A DNA stretch of 64,000 nt from Casuarina equisetifolia (lineage: Eukaryota > Streptophyta > Magnoliopsida > Fagales > Casuarinaceae). The notes beneath the pieces are model-generated. The model did no database searches. It was not told the DNA's origin and saw only the letters and a program-made list of their open reading frames with translations. Shown in pieces: positions 11,457 through 30,900 of this stretch; the stretch's first letter is position 1; each line of letters begins with the position of its first letter. The stretch lies in the NCBI GenBank assembly GCA_028551475.1, contig CM052360.1, positions 18,774,501-18,838,500 on the forward strand, in the 5' to 3' direction. The position numbers were made by a program, and so were the translations under genes.

Positions 11457-14400
11457 ATGTTGGCTTCTTGGAGGGTTACAATCCCACCGTATTTCTCTAG
11501 TAAGAGAATTAGAGGTGGGTTTTGTTGCAGAGCTTATGCTCTTCAAGGCCATGCAAATGGAGGCCAAGAGGAGAGTAAAGAGGAGAAGAAGAAGAAGGTG
11601 GTGATTGTTGGCTCTGGCTGGGCTGGCCTTGGAGCTGCTCGTCATCTCTGCAACCAGGGCTTTGATGTCACTGTTCTTGAAGGAAGTCCAGATGATGTTG
11701 GTCTGCATGGTAATGAAATATGTTTTCCGTCCTTTTGTTCTTCGTTGGTTCTTTGTGTTCAATATATGGAAGCGGAAATCTGGGTTTTGCTGATGCTAAG
11801 AGATTGCAATGAATTCCCACGAACCCAATTCTAAGACATGGATTTAAGACCCGAATGTGGTAACTTTACTGTTCATGTTTCTGTTGGTTGATTGAAAATG
11901 GCTGGCATACAATGATGTTGATGTATTTTCTATTAGTTGTATGATTGTTGAACGATTTCAATCTACTAAAAAGATTTTACTCGCAAATAGAGGTACTCGT
12001 AGTGTATGGACCCCTAATTTTAACGTCCTATAAGAGCTGAAAGTAGGGAGAGGCGTTTTGGGTGTGTGGTTCACGTTCAAATATGTGCCTGGTATGAAGT
12101 CCTCTTGATAATGAAATAGGATTCTACTTTGTAGGTTATTGGCATCCCTATCGAAACATTTTTAGCCTTGTTGATGAGCTGGGTGTCAGGCCCTTCACTA
12201 ACTGGACAACATCTGCCTATTATTCAGGAGAGGGGTTGGAGGTAATGACCTTGTTGCTTTTATCTTCTTGTTTAAACTGGTTACTGAAATCCGGGAAGAC
12301 TTCATTTTTGGAGAGTTTCGCACGGTTTCTTATTTATTGCATCGCTAAGATTTGTTTTGTGGTTCTGATGTTTTCTCTATGAGCCTTCTGTTAGTAGGTG
12401 TTGAAAACTTATGGTATATAGTTTTCACCAAATAATCTTATCGAGATTGAGATGGCTGGCCCTAAAATTATTTAAACAAAGCGTGGTTATTCTGCAGGTT
12501 GAATTTCCAATATTCAAAGATTTGCCTCCGTTGCCAACTCCATTGGGAACATTGTTTAATACTCAAGTATGTCTGACATTGTCTTTCCAGTTTTTTCTTA
12601 TTTCTTAGAAGCTATATTTATACTTGTGTAGTAAATCTTGTTGCATTTTGCAGTTTGCTCGGCTCCCATTGGTGGATAGGTTAACATCACTTCCACTGGG
12701 AGCTGCAGGTACAGCTTACAGTTAAAACATGGAAAATCGCAAGTTCTTACACATGGTTTCTCCATCGTATTGCAATCCAAACCTTCTATTAATTTCTCAT
12801 CACCATATAGATTGTACTGAATGTAGACTAGTTTTGGGAGTATATTCATTACATATGACAGGACTTAAGTGTCCTCCATCATCCCTTACATATGGACAAC
12901 TACAAGCCATGGTGATTCCTTTTGGTGTTTCTATTGCATATCTTTACTTTCAAAAACATCTTGAAAAATAAGACTAGAAGATATACTTGCTGATATTGTT
13001 GTTGCTTTTTATTTCCTTTTGTTTGCAGTAATTGACTTTGACAATACTGACATGGCATGGAGAAAATATGATTCTAGTAAGGATCCCGTTTTCATGTAAT
13101 CAATTATCTTTTGGCAAAAGTTCGTAGTGTCTAATATAGAGCTTTAATTGTTAGTTACTGCAAGGGAGCTTTGTAAACAGTTTGGCTTCTCAGAAAGGCT
13201 TTATCAGGATATCTTTGGTCCATTGCTTCAAGTGGCTTTATTTGCTCCAGCAGAACAATGTAGTGCTGCTGCACTTCTTGCCGTGATATACTACGTCCTT
13301 GCCCACCAGGTGTGATGAGTTAAGTTCCTTTTAGCCAGTTGTTTTGATCTATAATTAGAAATTAGGTTGGCAAGTGACGTTATATCTGAGGAATGAGGGT
13401 AAGATTACCTGTGGACAACCATTTCTTAACACACACACATAAAAAAAGGAGGAGGAGGAGGAGGAGGGGGGGGGAGGGGGGAGGGGGGGGGGGGGTGTGG
13501 GGTGGTGGCATTATGCAGGAATTTTTTAGGTTGAATAAATCCATGACTTGCTGGAAGGATATATGTTAGGTGACCCATAAAAGGATGTTGTAAAAAAACT
13601 TCTTGAGAAGAAGTTCTCCACACAAGCTCTTCTTGTATAAGAGTCAATGTGAATTCAAATGATATTTGAAAGAAAGAAAACGAAGATGAGCTCAACGTTA
13701 AACTTTTCATGGCATGACCAGGAATTATAAGTTAATATTCTAAGTTAATCTGTAAACATATGTGAACTGGCTGGAAAACATAATGCAAACATCCCTACTT
13801 TTACTTATTTTACCGATGTCTTAAGCTGAAGCTATTTACGTCTCTATTGGATGGATGTAGAATAATTTTGATTTGGTATGGTGTCGTGGGACAGTCAAGG
13901 AAAAGATTTTTGACCCGTTGGTTGACTCCATGAGGACCAAAGGCTGTGAAATTCTGGAGGGTGAGAAAGTGACAGATTTTATCTTTAATGAAGAAACAAG
14001 TTCTATTTCAGGAGTAGTTTGTGGCAGAGTTTCATATAAAGCTGATGCAGTTATCTTGGCTGCTGGAATATCCAGACTCCAGGAACTAATCAAGAACAGG
14101 TGCTTTTTTTCTTCACTTTGCGCGCTAAACTAACTCCCTTGTAGTAAGTTGAAGTGTTTTCATCCCGTTGAGTGGAGATTTTAACTCATTCCACCGGAGT
14201 TCGATGCTCCATATTTAAAAAAACAAGGGTTCTGGAATTGTCTTACATCAGACAGGATGTAGACCAATTTTTTTTAAACAAGTTTGGATAATGTTTTTAG
14301 CAGATCTTCCCCTATATAAAAATTGAGCACCGTGTTAGAGGTTTAGCTACTCTGTTCTTGCCATCCCTATTTTTTTTTTTTTTTGACTGGTTATTGAGTT

Positions 14401-16465
14401 CTGTATAGTGCAGTACTATCTACAAGGGAGGAGTTTCTGAAGGTTTTAAACTTGACAAGCATTGATGTAGTCACTGTCAAGCTTCGCCTTGATCGGAAGG
14501 TGAGTGTGTGGAAGTTCCTCCTTCCTACCTTAATTTCTTATCATCCTATGCTTTGTTTGTTTGTGCTTGTGGTACAGGAGATTCAGATGATAGGTTAAGA
14601 AAAGACTGATGTTAGCATCATAACCAAAATTTGCAATCTATTCCATTAAGTAATCTTTTCCTATGTTTAGTGTTCAAGGTGTTGGGAATTCTTGCACCTA
14701 CCTTACTCATCAATAGTGTATCTCCACATGCTACGTGGATGGTTCATTACAAACCAATCCAATTTTTGAATTTATACGGGTTTGCTCCAAGTCAGCTGTT
14801 TGACTAAGCTGATGAGATTTGATACCAAACACATATATGTATGTATATATAGGTAATAATAAAACAAGAGATCAAAGATATGAGGTAAGTTAAACTTATA
14901 CAAGGAAATTTCTTTTTCCATTTTGTTTTATGTAGTTGATTACTGTTTCTATTCATGTTGGATGGAACTCCAAACCCCCATACTTGAAAGGAAGAGAAGA
15001 ACTAATAGGTTACTGGGCTATTAATATATTGCCAATTTGAAAATACATGTTTTAGACCCACAATTTGTAAAAATACAAATTATATGATGAAGATTCTTAT
15101 CATGTTGTACTTAGGGAGAGACTCTAGTGTCGTCCTCATTCCCTAAAAAGGGAAAGGATTTTTAAAGGCAGTTCTTCTAAAAACACAAGATACGTTACAT
15201 GTTTTGTTTTGAGATGTTTGTTGATGTAAGAAATAGTACAAGTTGTAAGAGAGTTCTTTTTAAATTGGCATGGGATTGTCGTCTATAATGTCATGGTATT
15301 ACAAGTGTGCTTCCCTTCATTGATTTGAACACTTTGAGTCAAACTTTTGAGCAAGCTTAAACAAAACAGCAAAAAAGCATTACAAAAGCCATAATAATGT
15401 GATTATGTCAAAAACTCAAAGCCGCAGCTGAATGTCAGAAGATTTCATCCTGGTTCCATCCCTTGGTGCACATTCTCTGTTAAGATAGTACTCGTGGCTT
15501 CCACAGATTCCTTTCTATGGTATCAAAACTTGTTTTCTTGTAATGGAGCTCATTGTAAGTAATAAGCTCTATATCTGTGCAGATTAAGATTCCACATGCA
15601 AGTAATGCTTGTGCTGGAGTTGATGAATTTGGCTGGACTTTTTTTGACTTGAATGTCATCTATGATGAGCATAAAGATGATCCTGTAACAGTCATACGAG
15701 CTGATTTAGTGAGTTTCATCTTCTTTTTTCTTATTCATAACTCAAGAATTTGGAATAAAAACTTAAGGTCAGGAATGAAGTTTCTCATCTGTTCGTACCG
15801 AAATATCTTGTTGCAGTACCATTCCAATGAATTTTTGCCAATGAAGGATGAAGATTTATTCACAAAAGTTATGTCTTACCTCTCAAAGTGCATCAAGGAC
15901 TTCGAGAATGCTACTGTCACAGAGAAGGAGATTGGAAGATTTCCACAAGCTTTGCCACATTTCTTCCCAGGTAGCTCAATTGCAGCAAAGGGCAATTCAA
16001 ATCCTTTCTACCGCGTGATCACTGTTTTTCTGTTAAAAAACTTCAATTCTCCAAGAAATTGTCCAAGTAAGAATTAATTGGATGAAGATTTGTTTGCTTG
16101 TAGGTTCATACAAGCACATGATGCGTGGATCTACTTCTTTACCAAACTTATTCATGGCTGGAGACTGGATTATAACCCGACATGGTTCTTGGTCACAGGT
16201 TGGTTTTCCCTCCATTGATTTGAACATTTTGATTCAACTTTAGAGTAAGATTAAGCTTTCTAATAAATGTCCTTGACAGGAAAAATCTTATGTTACGGGG
16301 CTTGAAGCTGCCAACAGGGTGGTAGATCATCTTGGAGAAGGAAGCTTTGCCAAGATAATACCCCTGGAGGAAGAGGAAATTCACATCCAAACCCTTCGCA
16401 GCCTCAACAGGAGATTTAACGAGTTAAGAGACCAAGTTCCCTTCTCCAGTTTCTTCCTTCAGTAA
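11457..16465 (+). CDS. FAD-dependent oxidoreductase, phytoene/zeta-carotene desaturase superfamily (525 aa)
   Basis: Flavoprotein oxidoreductase of the carotenoid desaturase/amine oxidase superfamily, probably in plastids. Twelve exons close exactly in phase: 11457-11709, 12135-12241, 12498-12566, 12654-12708, 13029-13076, 13155-13309, 13861-14099, 14409-14499, 15583-15708, 15817-15970, 16104-16198, 16280-16465. After a Ser/Arg-rich leader of about 45 residues comes the dinucleotide-binding signature VVIVGSGWAGLGAARHL, ending in an acidic residue (VLEGS) that would hold the FAD ribose. The C-terminal FAD motif reads NLFMAGDWIITRHGSWSQ. A middle segment (LGTLFNTQFARLPLVDRLTS) is conserved in a plant group annotated zeta-carotene desaturase-like or isorenieratene synthase-like, from memory. 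It is not canonical PDS or ZDS, and its substrate is unknown. The exon 7/8 junction was chosen because the next AG gives an early stop. Confidence 0.9.
13436..13500 (+). repeat. CA, GGA and poly-G low-complexity tract in intron
   Basis: Inside intron 6 of the desaturase-like gene a short CA run is followed by GGA repeats and then long runs of G broken by single A or T. The coding strand has many G-runs of four or more, enough to form a G-quadruplex. The exact length of such a tract is error-prone in sequencing. Confidence 0.9.
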
Positions 16466-18646
16466 ATCTGTATTTACAGCCTCCACAGCAATGGCTGATA
16501 TGTACTTAAGTTCTGTTCCCATGGAAATAAGATCCTGAAAATCATGCCTGTTTATTATCATTACACTTGGAAATCAGTTTCTTTGAAAATGACAAGCACA
16601 GAAGTTAGGCACCATCATAGCTCCGACAGGTAAAACAACGATATTAGCTCGATGATCTTCGGCCGTCGGATTCGACTCCAATTTGCAGGGGAAAAATCTC
16701 GGAAGCTGCAGTGGACCCCGGTTAGCTGTCTCCCGTCCACATCTGTGTCCCCACGACAGACTCCACTTTAGTTCTATACGACACTTATCATTATGGAGTT
16801 GCCTTTTGTTTATTACAAATATATGCGAATAATTACATATCAAACAAAAAACTTATTATTTATTTTCAATTAAATAAAATTACGAATATTACGATTGATG
16901 ATAAAAAAAAGACCAAGAATTATATAAGTATTTAGTGTAATAATTAAAAAAAAAAACCGATAAGATTGAGAATTCAAGGAAAAAAATATAAAATTTAGTC
17001 TTGTATATAAGATAAAAGTTTCATATTGAGTATATAATATTTTTTTTTAATAAATTTTAAATAAAAAAATTATTTGTTTAACATAAGAGTTAATTTTTAG
17101 GTTAGATTTTTATATATTTTAATATGTTATTAGAATTTAAATTAAATTTATTTCACTTTATGCAACAACAAGCCAAATGTGGAGTTAAAACATATATGCA
17201 AGACAAAAATTTTATATTGAATATGTAATTTATTATGATTAAGTTAAAATAAATGAATGTTATTTTAATTTTTTTAAACTAATTTTTGAATTAAACTTTT
17301 AATTTGTTTAGTAAGTTTGAATTGCAACTTAATAACACCTAAGAAACTTTTACGAGGAGCCAAAATTTAAGATAAAATCCTATAAAATTCTTCTTATTTC
17401 ATTTTTTTTCCCTCCCTTTTTTGGAGAAGAAAAAGCACAAAACCCACAACAAAAAATTTAAATAAAAATTTATAAATTTAATAAACACATTTACTTTTGA
17501 ACCAACTTCTGTTTGTTTTTTTCTTTTCTTTTTTATAACATATGCAAGGAGACTCGAATCCATTCATGACCGGTGGACTATTGTAAAGTTTGGCTCATAA
17601 AACACCACTGAGCCAGGCCCAGTCCCTTAACCAACTTCTACTTGTTGCATGACAAAATCCCAATGTTCCAATGGTTTCATTCAAAAATGCTTTTTGAATA
17701 ATTTATTTATTTTTCTGAATTTTTTAAAAAGTCCTTCGAGCTTATTCCAAAAACATGGAGATCACGTGCAATCACTGTCAGCCACGTTAATTCGGAGTAA
17801 CTATACGAGTATCCCCATCTGACTGGCCCAATAACAGTGCAGGCCAGTCATTGTTGTCTTTTCTCCATCAATGATCACAAATTAATATTCATTTTTTTAA
17901 TATATATAATATCTTTGAAATTATATTATTTATTCACTTATCTTGTCCATTAGATCCCAGTTTATTCCCTCTGGCTCTATCGCTCCCCCTGCTCTGTTTC
18001 TCATATAGGAAAACAAAGGTACGTTCCGATCACTTCCAGATCCATAACGCTCTCAGGCTTCTGATCCGAGATCGTAATTCTCTTTGATTCAATCTTAATT
18101 CGTCGTCTCTGTTTTCCGAAACACCGGGGTATGCATATCTGGAACGTGTTGAATCTTGTCGTTGGTTTGCCAAATTCATTTCCTTTTCTATTTAGCTGCC
18201 AAATTGTCTTCGATGATTTAGTTTCCAATAAGATTGTCGTTGGTTTTGTTTATTTTTAATGAAATGGAGATTGTTTAGTGCAAATTTGAGGTTTTGGAGT
18301 GGTAAATAGTACTCTTTTTTCTTGGAAACGGAATGAGGGCTTCGTTTGACTACCGAGAAAGTGTTGAAAAACGAATCGTCGGAAAATTGATGGATTGTGG
18401 TGTTGCTTAGCGGGACCTAGAGGACTATGAGCCATGCTCATAACTGTGCCAAATACAGAATATTGGATGATTTACTAAGATCATACTGGAACATATTTAT
18501 TGCGAATCCGTGAAATTCATCCAACAATATACTGGAATATATTGTATAGAAACTGTGTCGAACTAGTTGGAACTATTAAAGTGATTGTGTTCGTGTTGGG
18601 ATCCATTAATTTGTGGCGTCTTTATTTGTGTGCTTGAAGCTCTATA
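16466..18646. other. AT-rich intergenic DNA and VHA-B promoter/leader
   Basis: The 3' untranslated region of the desaturase-like gene comes first. Then follows about 1 kb of very AT-rich DNA with no coding signal. From about 17760 the sequence becomes promoter-like for the V-ATPase subunit B gene. A segment near 17545-17575 resembles one near 26573-26605 and may be a dispersed repeat relic. Confidence 0.6.
17897..17911 (+). promoter_or_regulatory. Putative TATA region of VHA-B
   Basis: An AATATATATAAT element lies upstream of a pyrimidine-rich segment (about 17960-18000) that suits a transcription start and leader. A GT donor at 18019 and an AG at 18638-18639 would remove a 621-nt intron from the leader, placing the ATG 7 nt after the acceptor. 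Leader introns are common in plant housekeeping genes. No transcript data are available. Confidence 0.35.
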
Positions 18647-24962
<6,316 letters not shown>

Positions 24963-26517
24963 CAGAGGAAAGAGGCCTGTATTTCCCTATCCTCTGCTTA
25001 ATCAGCATCACATGAGCTGTGCAGCTTGTTTAGTTATTTGCTTTGCCTTCCTGTGTTGCACCCCCTTATGTCCCTCATTAAAAATAAAGGTTCTGGTCCG
25101 TTTTGAATCCCCCATATTTCAAGATTTTCAGCTAGTCAAAATGATGAGTAGGTGAGGATGTCTCAGATCTTGTAGTCCCTGTATTTTTTTCATCCCATCC
25201 ATTTGTGATTTTAGTGTTGCAGTTACTCCTTTGTTGAGATTTGGAGAACAATCGGGCTTTTAGGATTGATGGAGTCCTGTTGGATTTTCTGCTTGTTCCA
25301 TAATCGTATTTAATCTTTTAAGTTTAAATCCTCAATCTATCCATCAGTTCTTTGTTGGTTCTATAGTTCTATATGTTAGCGTGTTATTAGCTTTTTGACT
25401 GCTTTTATGGTCCCTTCTGAATAACAGATATTAATGTGAAATCCTCAAAACTACAGTTTTCACTTGATTATCTGTACGTAAACATTCTGTTTATTACTTC
25501 TTTGTAATAAAGTACTTTTCTCGGATTATTGAAATTTAATTCTAAACCAAACAAACTAAACTTATATTGAAAACTTGTGATTTTAAGCGTTTATTCTGTT
25601 GACAATCAAATAAATATGCATAGAGAATGCCAAAATTTAAGGCTTAGATTATCGATGTTAATTATCACATGAAGCAGTAAAAGAATTCTGTTTTTTTTTG
25701 TTTCTTTTAATTCATGAAAAAATGTTTACTCAAGGGTTTGTAATTTTTAAATCTATTTTAAAGGATGATCAAAACAATTAAAAGAAATAATTTAATTGTA
25801 AAATTTTTTAAGATATTTTTTTACTTGCATATATCGTATATGTGTTAAATGCAAGAGAAGATAATTTCAAAATAAAAGAATTAATATTTTAATCTTATTG
25901 GTAAAAGTGAAAAAAAATAAAAGAATTAACACTTTAATCTTGTTGATAAAAGTAAAGAAAATTATTTAATAAAAAAAATTTTATTTCAAAATATAAATTT
26001 CTTTCAAAGAATGTTATTTTGAGTGAAATTTGATAGTTTTAAATTTATATATTTTTATAGTTTTTATAAGTCTTATAATGTTGAAGTATGATTTTATATT
26101 TTTATATATTAATTTTTATTAATACAGATTTATCTTTTCATTAAAAAAATAAGATCTATTGAAATAAAAAGGAAAAAGAAAAAAAAGGACAACCATAAAA
26201 TCAATTTTGTCCTCTTGGCTCATCCTTTCATCGCACGTATATTGAGCAATACCTTGTAACCGATCCTCGTAGCAGCGGACAGAGACTGAATAGAGTTCTC
26301 CGGCAACATATGAACAGCCAACAGGAAGAATCTGCTTCCAGAATGACGGAAAGAGTATGAACATACAGTCTTTCCCACCTTAAGGAACCCGCATCCATTG
26401 CTAGATTTTGTCCATTTTAAGTTTTTTTCTTTAATTTATGTGACTTTTCGTTAAAGTATAATATAATAGATCACCACTTAATTTTATTTGAAAGGATATT
26501 GATGAGGAGGATAATAT

Positions 26518-26566
26518 CTATATATATATATATATATATTAAAAAAAAAAAAAAGCACACACACAC
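26518..26566 (+). repeat. Compound TA, poly-A, CA microsatellite
   Basis: A TA run (about 26518-26539) passes directly into poly-A (26541-26554) and then a CA run (about 26556-26566). The following segment contains GGGGACTCTAACCCATGAATG, which resembles sequence near 17547. Such a tail-like ending can mark an old retroposed insertion, but no element boundary is clear. Confidence 0.75.
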
Positions 26567-27426
26567 GGTAGGGGACTCTAACCCATGAATGACGTGTGAG
26601 ATTATTAGTCAGGGTTTAACTTAGAGAGATAAAGAGGAAAAAATCCCCGTCCAAATTATGCTACAAAATATCAAGCGTTTCTAAACATATTTATGATATT
26701 TTAATTTGGGTGTTTAACAGATGAAGAACGTCCAAGTTATGAATAATCAATTCAAATATCAAATTAAACACTAAGCTTATAAATCTCCAGTCATTATCGA
26801 AGAGCATAGTGGGTGAGAAAAAATCTTTTAAAAATCCAAAAACTGAAAAGAAAAAAAAAGAATTGCGATCCTTTTGCTTCACTCGGGGATAAATAGTCCC
26901 CCTATTTGAAACAAGTTTACTTAAAGAAATGTAATCGAAGCATGGTGAGATTTGGTGCTAGGGTTTTTATTGATTTGTAGACCTTCAAGTGTGTTCCAGT
27001 TTAGGTAAAGTGAAAATGCATCGATACCAATTCCTGCTGACAGGTATCTACGAATTGGAAAACAGAGAATAAGCAATGGAAGAGGGATCATCTTCTTAGT
27101 CAAATGATAATTTAATCACCGACCTTCATCCTTTTCATTCTCATTCCTCCAAAAACCTAAAGTTGTCAATCCTTTGGACCAACATTGGTGTTTCATGTTC
27201 GTCACTGATTTATAATAAATTGATGAGTACACACCACACTTACGCCCATTCGTAAGAAAAAGATTGTTAACACATCACCAAATAAGCCTTCAAATTCTTT
27301 TCTTTTGAATAGCAAGTAATGTGGTTCGATTCTGTGTTGTAGCCTCCAGACCTTTCCAGTAAAGATATTAGACAAGGGAAACTCAACAGGAAAACGCACA
27401 AAGGCCAAAAATTAAAGAGGCTATGA

Positions 27427-27602
27427 GAAATCCTTCCTAGCTTCAAAAAATAAATCCAATAGTTCCCAGAATACAACAACAGACAGTTGCAGTTGCTTCA
27501 TAAGCCATAAGAAAGAAATCCTTCCAAGCTTCAAAAAATAAGTCCAATAGTTCCCAGAATACAACAACAGACAGTTGCAGTTGCTTCATAAGCCATAAGA
27601 AA
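27427..27602 (+). repeat. 88-bp tandem duplication downstream of DUF616 gene
   Basis: Two head-to-tail copies, 27427-27514 and 27515-27602, differ at about two positions. Each begins GAAATCCTTCC and contains AGTTCCCAGAATACAACAAC. Near identity implies recent duplication or gene conversion. The location is 3' of the DUF616 stop codon (27947), so the repeat may lie in its 3' untranslated region. Confidence 0.92.
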
Positions 27603-27946
27603 TTCTTGATCCCTCATCGTAGAAGAGACATACAAAAATGGTTTTTTCCTCACCCAAACTTCTAAATTCCTCACCCATAACATCATGCCACATTCTTTAC
27701 AGATTTTTTGTTTATGGCATTCAAGAGTTGCTGATTCTGTGAACTTCCTAATAATTTCTCACAAATTCAGTTAACTGGATAAATACCAGTCTTCCCTCTT
27801 TTATCCTTCTTGACTTTTCCTTAAATATTCTAAGAACCTTTCTCGGGCCTCAACATTCTTTCGTAGTGAAGTGGAGAGAAGACTTAAATTAAATCCTGGG
27901 AAAATCTTGGAGGCTAATAGGAGTAAGCAATTGGGTTAAGTGAATC

Positions 27947-30900
27947 TCAGCCTGCTTTCGATGTTCTTGCTACAGGAGGAAGGACTACTGAATCAAGGTT
28001 CCCAGGATAAGGAGTCCACAAGCCTAAACCTCCCCTACTTTCTTTCATTCCGCTACCTTTCCCAGCAAGCTCGTTAAGATTCTTTACCCATTCAACAGCT
28101 GAAGAATGTTCCCTTGTGTGTGGGTGCAGCACAAACAGTGAGTTGTACTCACAATTTGGAAACATGTAAAACTTGAAGATATCCCCTAACCTGTACACAA
28201 CATAGCCAAAGCTCAGCTGGTCTCTTGGTGTGAGGAGGTCAACCTCGTTGAACCATAAGCAGCTAAACAAGTTACTCATCGCAGTGTGTTCTCGTATGAT
28301 AACGGCTCCCTCTGGAACATCTGCATTTCACAACTTTGTTAATATCATTTATCCACCAAGCAAATGAAAGGTAGGTAAGTTTTTCAGATAAACATCCAAC
28401 TCTTTTCGTTTTGACATCCAGTATAATTACATTCGTTGTTAGGTCACTTCCCCATTTAATACATACATGCCCTGGTGAGAGTACTTCTAGAACTAAACGT
28501 TTTGTGTCAAATGATGGGCTCTCTCAACTCAAAAAGGTTCTACCCCTCTGTTTCTCTACATTGTATAACTAAAGTGCAATAATCCAGTATCTTTGGGAAA
28601 TAGATACTCCGGTCATGACCTTCAAGTTTCCAGAACTTCTTGTAGAGCTTTCCAACCATCAGTGGTTTGATTTCTCTATCAATCACAACTCTATTTAACG
28701 CATACATGGGGGGATTCTTCCATTAACAAATTTTGAACCATCTTTGAGAGTCAAAATCTAGATGTCAGTGCCAGAATTTCACTTAAGAGGAACTACGCAG
28801 AACAAGTATAGATTAAAAATATCTTGTTTGTCTTACCACTTATGGTTCTTCCCCCTGGACGCCATGATTCCATTCCTTCATAACGGTAAATTCTCATGTG
28901 GAGATCAATAAGTGGTCGGGCATATCGCTTCCTCCGCTTGTTTGAGTCAGCTTCCTCGTATATACTGTGGTGATGCTTGTGCTGTGCGATGGCAAATGTG
29001 TAATTCCCACGCCACAAATATCTGACAACCAATAATTATGTCTTCAGAAAGGTTCTGATATGTGGCTCAAACCATGATTGGACACTATGAGATACAATAA
29101 AAGAAGAAAGGATTCACAGAATTCATTGATGACCTAACGCAACAACTAAAATATTTGGATCATTACCCTGATTAAACAACATAATAAATGACTCTTCATC
29201 TCAAAGATAAATCAAAGAGAAGTTTCTCCTTGATATCCTGGATGGGTAACTGAAACATTGACCCGTTTCAGTTATAAGAATCTCTGAAATGGAAAGGGCA
29301 GAAGGAGTTCCTGGCCTTTGATCCATTTGGGTTGCAAGCTCTCATAACAACATAACAAATTAAAGATTCAACTTCGATTTTCTGTCATTTTCTTTATTAG
29401 TTTCCTCTCAATAGCTGAATGAGGGATTAGTTAGAAGCTGTACCTAGACATCATAAGGATATAAAATGCAATCTCTACAACTCTCAAGACACATACATGA
29501 ACACGCAGTATGAGATACCTTTCCAGTATTAGCAATGGATCAACGACCAGTTCCATTTTACCATCAATCCAAATGCTGTACTGTGCTTGAGGGAACAACC
29601 TGTGGAGTAAAATTTTAGGGATTTTCCCATTCCTTCTGGGCTCATCATAAGGTGGATGCTTTAGTAAGACAAGACGCCAGATACCCACCCATTTCCCACC
29701 ATCATCACTCTCTCTGATGGTGACATTTTCCTTAATGAAATTGAGAGAAATCTCGTCAACCACCATAAGAAAACAGAAGAGCATCTTAGAACGAAGGCTT
29801 ATATTTGCAGGCTGATGAGGTACATCATATCCATCAAAAATGCCAGATGCAACCACAAACCTACACTTCTTGACATATCTAATTTCAGAAGGAGCCATTT
29901 CAGCACCGCTATTGCGAACAAATCCACAGTGCACCTGAAAGACCAACGGACAATAAATAAAATGGATCACGAAAAAAGAAATCCATGAAAGTTTGGAATT
30001 TTTGACACACAGACGTAGAAAAGCACATGAAACTGGAAACAAGCAACCTTCTCAGGTAGATAACACTTGCTCTTAGAATTGAAAGAAAAAAATTATTTTT
30101 CATCATTCAAATAATATAATGGAAGTGAAACTCAAGCTTTATTTCATCATAACGGTAATTCAAGTGGTAGTTTCAGCAATAACACAACAGCAAAGAGTAA
30201 AAAAGACTACATCAATAATAACCATAATACTGGTAACAATAACATGATAGCAAATATGGCAAAAAATATATGCTTTACCTTCATGGTTGATTTTAGCTTG
30301 AAACTCTCCTCTCGATGTGACCAGTTCTGATGTCCTCCAAATAGTGGAGATGTTAGAGATCCATTATTCTGAAGCTCATCCTCCGTGACATAAGACAAAT
30401 CTTTGACAATTTTGTCAGGAGTTCTTCCCTTTGGAATAACTATTTTATCAGGGTCATTGGCAAGTGGAATTGGACACCCTAATTAACATCAGCAAAGGAA
30501 TATCAGTTCTTGCATCCATGCAAAGATCACAACATCAAAGAAAAGACATTGCCCCGATCTTACGGTGTTGAGGTTGAGGTTGCGGTACAAACCCACTTCT
30601 GCCTAACATTGTGAACAGTCTGCCATCTTTGTTACATACAGCTGCATATCAAGTAGAAAATCTTGATGCCACCACAAACAATTGAAAAGACATAGCAATA
30701 TCAGCAAACACCATTTAAAATGTGCAGATTCTTGCCTCTACGTATGCATCATGTTATCACCAGAAATCAAGTGCAAACATAGAAAGTAATCCCTAACTAT
30801 TCTCAAGATTCTACAGTACTCAAAATTATTACTGTATGGCAAGCACACTGCCCCACGTCCAACACCCAAAAATAAGATGAATCATCCTTTCTTCCTGACT

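Larger units (their letters stand above)
24963..27946. other. Intergenic region between converging VHA-B and DUF616 genes
   Basis: VHA-B 3' untranslated sequence occupies the first few hundred bases (an AATAAA-like site is near 25083). From about 25560 to 26160 the DNA is very AT-rich. Compound TA, A and CA microsatellites lie at 26518-26566. Short open frames in 26119-27480 on the minus strand show no domain or codon signal that I trust. An 88-bp tandem duplication sits near the end of the DUF616 gene. Confidence 0.6.

Noticed and set aside
17545-17575. A tRNA-like T-arm (GACTCGAATCC).
   Set aside because: No matching acceptor stem, anticodon arm or D arm can be folded around it; a repeat relic is more likely.
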